Of a stretch of DNA of 18,078 nt, positions 15,441 to 18,078 are shown piece after piece. The notes under the pieces are model-generated. The model was given only the letters and a program-made list of their open reading frames with translations. It ran no database searches and had not been told where the DNA came from. The translations under genes and the position numbers were made by a program. The DNA is from Albidovulum sp. (GTDB taxonomy: Bacteria > Pseudomonadota > Alphaproteobacteria > Rhodobacterales > Rhodobacteraceae). The first letter of the stretch is position 1. Each line of letters starts with the position of its first letter. The stretch is taken from positions 1 to 18,078 of the forward strand of contig JAUQYB010000037.1 of the NCBI GenBank assembly GCA_030837825.1, read 5' to 3'.

Positions 15441-16234
15441 TATTTCACCAGAAGAACGCCGGGGGCATGGGCGATGAAAAAGGGATTCGCAAAGCCCGTC
15501 TTGCCATAGCTCAGGGGCGTGTGGTCGTCGAAGCGCACCACCTCGCCGCCCGCGCCGCGCAGCACCGCGTCGCCGGCGGCGGTGTCCCATTCCATCGTGC
15601 GTCCGAGACGCGGATAAAGGTCTGCCTCGCCGGTGGCGACGAGACAGAACTTCAGGCTCGACCCGGCGCTGGTCATGTCGCGCACGGCATAGCGGGCGAT
15701 GTAGTCGTCGGTCGCCTGGTCGCGGTGCGACTTGGAGGCCACGACCATCAGCGCGCGGTTGTCGGGGACCGAGACGGTGATCGGCCGCTGCACCCCGGGC
15801 ACGTCCCTGTCGAAGGGGCCGTCCTCCTCTACCGAGCGGCCGTCGGCAAGCGTGTAGAAAAGCCGCCCCTTCGCCGGTGCGTAGACGACACCCCTGAGCG
15901 GCACGCCGTTCTCGACATAGGCGATGTTCACCGTGAAATCGCCCCGGCGCTGGACGAATTCCTTGGTGCCGTCGAGCGGATCGACGATGAGGAAGGTGGA
16001 GACCTGCTGCGCGTGGCTCGCCGCCTGTTCCTCCGTCACCAGCGGAAGCTGGGGGAAGGCTTCGGCGAGCCCCTCGGAGATCAGCGCGTCGGCGGCCTCG
16101 TCGGCCTCGGTCACCGGGCTTGCGTCGGACTTGGCGCGCACTTCGAAGTCGGAGGCATTGTAGACCTGCATGATCCTGTCGCCGGCGTCGAGCGCGAGGC
16201 GCCGCATGGCATGGGTCAGATGGTCGAAATCCAC
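15440..16234 (-). CDS. cysQ: 3'(2'),5'-bisphosphate nucleotidase CysQ
   Basis: This 264-residue magnesium-dependent, lithium-sensitive-type phosphatase of the inositol monophosphatase fold removes the 3'-phosphate from PAP (and PAPS), recycling the by-product of sulfation. Metal-binding residues are visible as E68-E69 in LVTEEQ, D85-P-L-D88-G-T in VDPLDGTKEF, and D217 in WDTAAGDA (216-223). TSAGSSLKFCLVATGEADLY is a CysQ-specific stretch. The GTG at 16234 is chosen because AGGAGA (16241-16246) lies 6 bases upstream; the in-frame TTG at 16240 would touch that site. It is first in a cysQ-kdsB pair with overlapping stop and start, and divergent from the ABC permease gene. The window also holds two sulfotransferase-like genes that would generate PAP. 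Confidence 0.94.
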   Translation of the reverse strand: MDFDHLTHAMRRLALDAGDRIMQVYNASDFEVRAKSDASPVTEADEAADALISEGLAEAFPQLPLVTEEQAASHAQQVSTFLIVDPLDGTKEFVQRRGDFTVNIAYVENGVPLRGVVYAPAKGRLFYTLADGRSVEEDGPFDRDVPGVQRPITVSVPDNRALMVVASKSHRDQATDDYIARYAVRDMTSAGSSLKFCLVATGEADLYPRLGRTMEWDTAAGDAVLRGAGGEVVRFDDHTPLSYGKTGFANPFFIAHAPGVLLVK

Positions 16235-16325
16235 GGGCAATCTCCTGAACGGTCTGACGCCGCGGCGCGATGGCGGCGGCGTTGATCGGCGGGGCGCTTC
16301 ACCTTATGATCGCGCGTCAAGCGAA

Positions 16326-16352
16326 CGGCAAGGTTTGCCGGCGAAAAATCGC
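16326..16352 (+). other. Two small hairpins in the permease leader
   Basis: CGGCAA/TTGCCG (16326-16331 and 16335-16340) has a 3-base loop, and GCGA/TCGC (16341-16344 and 16349-16352) an AAAA loop. They lie back to back in the 152-base gap between the divergent cysQ and permease genes. No clear promoter hexamers were found in this gap. Confidence 0.25.
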
Positions 16353-16386
16353 GCGGCAAGGGCAGGATCGGCGGGCAGCGGCAGCC

Positions 16387-17208
16387 ATGTTCAGGATCGA
16401 GACACGGAAATCCGGGCTGCATTCGGCCTATGTGATCCTGGATCTCATCTATCATTCGACCGTGCGCTCGGTCCGCCGGAACCATCGCCACGCCCTGATC
16501 GGGCTTCTGAGCAACGTGCTGCAGACGATCATCTTCCTTGGCGTCTTCTTCGTGATGATGACCGTGCTGGGGATGCGCGGGGCGGCAATCCGCGGCGATT
16601 TCATCGTCTATCTGATGTCGGGCATCTTCCTGTTCATGGTGAACACGCGGTCGATGGCCGCCGTCGTGGGCGCCGAGGGGCCGACATCGGCGATGATGCT
16701 TCATGCGCCGATGAACACGGCGATCGCCATCGCCTCCTCGGCGCTGGCGGCGCTCTATCTTCAGGTTCTGTCGATCATCGTGGTTCTCGGCGGCTACCAT
16801 GTCGCCATCGCACCGGTCACCATCGACGATCCGGTCGGCGCGATGGGCATGGTGATCCTTGCCTGGGCGAACGGCGTGGCGACCGGGATGGTGGTGCTGG
16901 CCGTCAAGCCCTGGTGGCCGTCGCTCGGCGGCATCGCACAGACGATCTACAGCCGCGCCAACATGATCGCCTCGGGCAAGATGTTCGTCGCCAACACGCT
17001 CAGCTACACGATGCTCAAGGTCTTCGACTGGAACCCGCTGTTCCACATCATCGACCAGACGCGCGGCTTTGCATTCATCAACTACAATCCGCACAATTCC
17101 TCGATCGCCTATCCGGTCTACGTGACGCTGGTGCTGTTCGCGATCGGACTGATCGGCGAGTTCCACGCGCGCAGGAACGCATCGCTGAGCTGGTATGCGG
17201 GCCGCTAG
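16387..17208 (+). CDS. ABC-2 type permease, polysaccharide/polyol-phosphate export
   Basis: This 273-residue integral inner-membrane protein of the KpsM/TagG (ABC-2) class forms the pore for export of lipid-linked or capsular polysaccharide. About six hydrophobic segments are seen: 38-62, 72-92, 112-140, 151-173, a shorter one around 200-212, and 241-258. The C-terminal half has NPLFHIIDQTRGFAFINY, matching the N-P-L-x-H...R-G motif of this class. ATG at 16387 starts the family-like sequence; a longer frame from 16270 adds 39 basic residues without family character. The ribosome site is weak. No ATP-binding partner gene is adjacent, so the ATPase must be encoded elsewhere. Its stop TAG overlaps the stop of the convergent alkB gene in a shared CTAG. 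The cargo is unknown. Confidence 0.83.
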   Translation: MFRIETRKSGLHSAYVILDLIYHSTVRSVRRNHRHALIGLLSNVLQTIIFLGVFFVMMTVLGMRGAAIRGDFIVYLMSGIFLFMVNTRSMAAVVGAEGPTSAMMLHAPMNTAIAIASSALAALYLQVLSIIVVLGGYHVAIAPVTIDDPVGAMGMVILAWANGVATGMVVLAVKPWWPSLGGIAQTIYSRANMIASGKMFVANTLSYTMLKVFDWNPLFHIIDQTRGFAFINYNPHNSSIAYPVYVTLVLFAIGLIGEFHARRNASLSWYAGR

Positions 17209-17906
17209 TCGACCACACGCAGCGTCAGGTTGATCCTGCCGCCCCCGGGCAGGAGTGCCGAGGTGCCGGGCGCCACCTTGTCGACGCCGTGATAGGCCAG
17301 CCGCGCCGCGCCGCCGAGGATCAGCACGTCGCCCGACCGCAGCCAGACGCTTTCGGTCTTGCCGCCGCGCTCGGTCCCGCCGATGCGGAACCGCGCATCG
17401 TCGCCGAGGCTGACGGAGAGCACCGGCCAGCGGAAATCGGCCTCGTCGCTGTCCTGGTGAAGGCCCATTTTCGCGCTTTCGCCGTAGAAGTTGACAAGGC
17501 AGCAGTCCGGCATCCGATCGACGCCGACGAGGCTTCGCCAGATCGCCAGGACCCGCTCGGGGATCGGCGGCCAGGGTGTGCCGGAGGGATGGCGGTCGAC
17601 ATAGCGGTAGCCACGGCGGTCGGAATACCAGCCGTATTTCCCGGCCGAGGTCATCCGGACGGACATTTGCTTGCCCCAGAGCGTCAGCGGCGAGAAGAGC
17701 GGCGCCGCCGCGATCACCGCGCGAAGATCCTCGACGAGCGCGACCTGCCCGGCCGCGTCGAGCCAGCCCGGATGGAATGCAGCGCCGGAGATCATTGCGG
17801 CAGGTGCCGGCGCCGTCGAGGGTGCCGGGACGGGTTGGCTGCAATCGTCGCGGTTTTGCACGGATTTCCCCTGCCTTTTGCCCGAGCGGGACGCTTGCAG
17901 CGCCAC
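17205..17906 (-). CDS. alkB: AlkB-like alpha-ketoglutarate-dependent dioxygenase
   Basis: This 233-residue Fe(II)/2-oxoglutarate enzyme family member would oxidatively remove methyl groups from N1-methyladenine and N3-methylcytosine. The iron ligands are H150 and D152 in MGLHQDSDEADF and H206 in YHGVDKV. The 2-oxoglutarate-binding arginines are in GGRINLTLR (224 and 230). NFYGESAKMGLHQD and VSLGDDARFRIGG are typical of AlkB. The start is uncertain. GTG at 17906 has a strong AAGGAGG (17912-17918) 5 bases upstream, but gives a 37-residue Ala/Pro-rich extension. ATG at 17795 begins where family similarity begins (196 residues) but has no good ribosome site. I chose the GTG. The ribosome site lies across the -10 of the divergent dnaK promoter. 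The gene ends in a stop shared with the convergent permease gene. Confidence 0.88.
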   Translation of the reverse strand: MALQASRSGKRQGKSVQNRDDCSQPVPAPSTAPAPAAMISGAAFHPGWLDAAGQVALVEDLRAVIAAAPLFSPLTLWGKQMSVRMTSAGKYGWYSDRRGYRYVDRHPSGTPWPPIPERVLAIWRSLVGVDRMPDCCLVNFYGESAKMGLHQDSDEADFRWPVLSVSLGDDARFRIGGTERGGKTESVWLRSGDVLILGGAARLAYHGVDKVAPGTSALLPGGGRINLTLRVVD

Positions 17907-17922
17907 GGGCCCCTCCTTATAT
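17895..17922 (+). promoter_or_regulatory. Heat-shock-like promoter of dnaK
   Basis: CTTGCAG (TTGCAG at 17895-17900) and CCTTATAT (TTATAT at 17917-17922) are 16 bases apart and about 100 bases before dnaK. The CTTG -35 core and CC-rich -10 resemble alphaproteobacterial RpoH (sigma-32) promoters. The inferred transcript start is about 17929. No CIRCE element is seen, which argues against HrcA control from this region. Confidence 0.5.
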
Positions 17923-17933
17923 CCCCGTCGAAC

Positions 17934-17952
17934 CGGCCGGGCGACCCGGCCG
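17934..17952 (+). promoter_or_regulatory. Strong hairpin at the 5' end of the dnaK leader
   Basis: CGGCCGGG (17934-17941) and CCCGGCCG (17945-17952) pair perfectly in eight G-C pairs around a CGA loop. If transcription starts near 17929, this stem lies just inside the 5' end of the dnaK mRNA, where it could protect the transcript. It is not next to the ribosome site, so it is not an obvious thermosensor. Confidence 0.45.
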
Positions 17953-18025
17953 TCGTCAAGGGATCGGGGCCAGGGGCCGCATTCGGACCTGACCCCAGCA
18001 TATCGCCGAAGGAAAGGTTACACAT

Positions 18026-18078
18026 ATGGCTAAAGTCATCGGTATCGACCTCGGGACCACGAACTCCTGCGTCGCCAT
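18026..18078 (+). CDS. dnaK: Chaperone DnaK (Hsp70), first 17 codons (cut by window edge)
   Basis: The gene starts ATG at 18026 and reads MAKVIGIDLGTTNSCVA to the window end. The segment GIDLGTTNSCVA is the phosphate-1 loop of the Hsp70 ATPase domain and is nearly invariant in bacterial DnaK. GAAGGAAAGG at 18008-18017 is the ribosome site. DnaK folds and refolds proteins in the cytoplasm with DnaJ and GrpE. HscA or another Hsp70 paralogue is less likely given the exact N-terminus and the heat-shock-like promoter. The rest lies outside the window. Confidence 0.95.
   Translation, partial: MAKVIGIDLGTTNSCVA

Noticed and set aside
16216..17844. 542-codon open frame on the minus strand across the permease and alkB genes
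   Set aside because: It is out of frame with alkB and antisense to the permease. The product is His/Arg/Asp-rich without motifs.
1..18078. CRISPR array, insertion sequence or phage genes
   Set aside because: No regularly spaced repeats, no transposase or integrase-like protein and no terminal inverted repeats were seen by eye.

Overview
The window looks like chromosome of a photosynthetic-type alphaproteobacterium of the family Rhodobacteraceae. The reasons are the high G+C content, the strongly G/C-biased third codon positions, the gene order rnd-kpsF-lptC-lptA-lptB-rpoN-hpf-ptsN, a short sigma-54 and Rhodobacterales-like versions of KdsB, AlkB and RNase D. This is inferred from memory of gene order and protein families; no search was run. 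It is mostly core chromosome. I see no insertion sequence, phage gene, integrase or CRISPR array.

Layout. 1-324 (minus): 5' part of a small sulfotransferase-like gene cut by the window edge. 464-1453 (minus): an NAD(P)-binding epimerase of the NDUFA9 type. 1596-1680: tRNA-Leu(CAG) with its own promoter and a tight terminator. 1720-2233: non-coding stretch with an A+T-richer patch, a palindrome, a hairpin and a likely promoter. 2234-8155 (plus): an almost unbroken run of rnd, kpsF/kdsD, lptC, lptA, lptB, rpoN, hpf and ptsN, covering Kdo synthesis, LPS transport and the nitrogen-PTS regulatory cluster. 8157-12295 (minus): a compact three-gene surface-glycan operon, read as glycosyltransferase, core-2/I-branching-like glycosyltransferase with an extra C-terminal region, then a two-part sulfotransferase. 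12487-14376 (minus): galU-galE. 14640-16234 (minus): cysQ-kdsB. 16387-17208 (plus): an ABC-2 polysaccharide-export permease with no ATPase beside it. 17205-17906 (minus): an AlkB-like dioxygenase. 18026-18078 (plus): the start of dnaK, preceded by a heat-shock-like promoter and a strong 5' hairpin.

How the genes fit together. Most of the window serves the cell envelope. KpsF/KdsD starts the Kdo pathway and KdsB activates Kdo. LptC, LptA and LptB belong to the LPS export machine. GalU and GalE supply UDP-glucose and UDP-galactose. Two glycosyltransferases and a sulfotransferase could build and sulfate a glycan, and CysQ would remove the 3'-phosphoadenosine 5'-phosphate that sulfation leaves behind. 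The permease is of the type that exports polysaccharide. A sulfated surface glycan made by these parts is a reasonable hypothesis, but only the family assignments are read from the sequence.

The best candidate for something under-described is the 8157-12295 operon, with its two-part sulfotransferase and the unassigned C-terminal half of the branching enzyme. The rest is ordinary but tightly packed: several stop/start overlaps and two convergent gene pairs with no room for a terminator.
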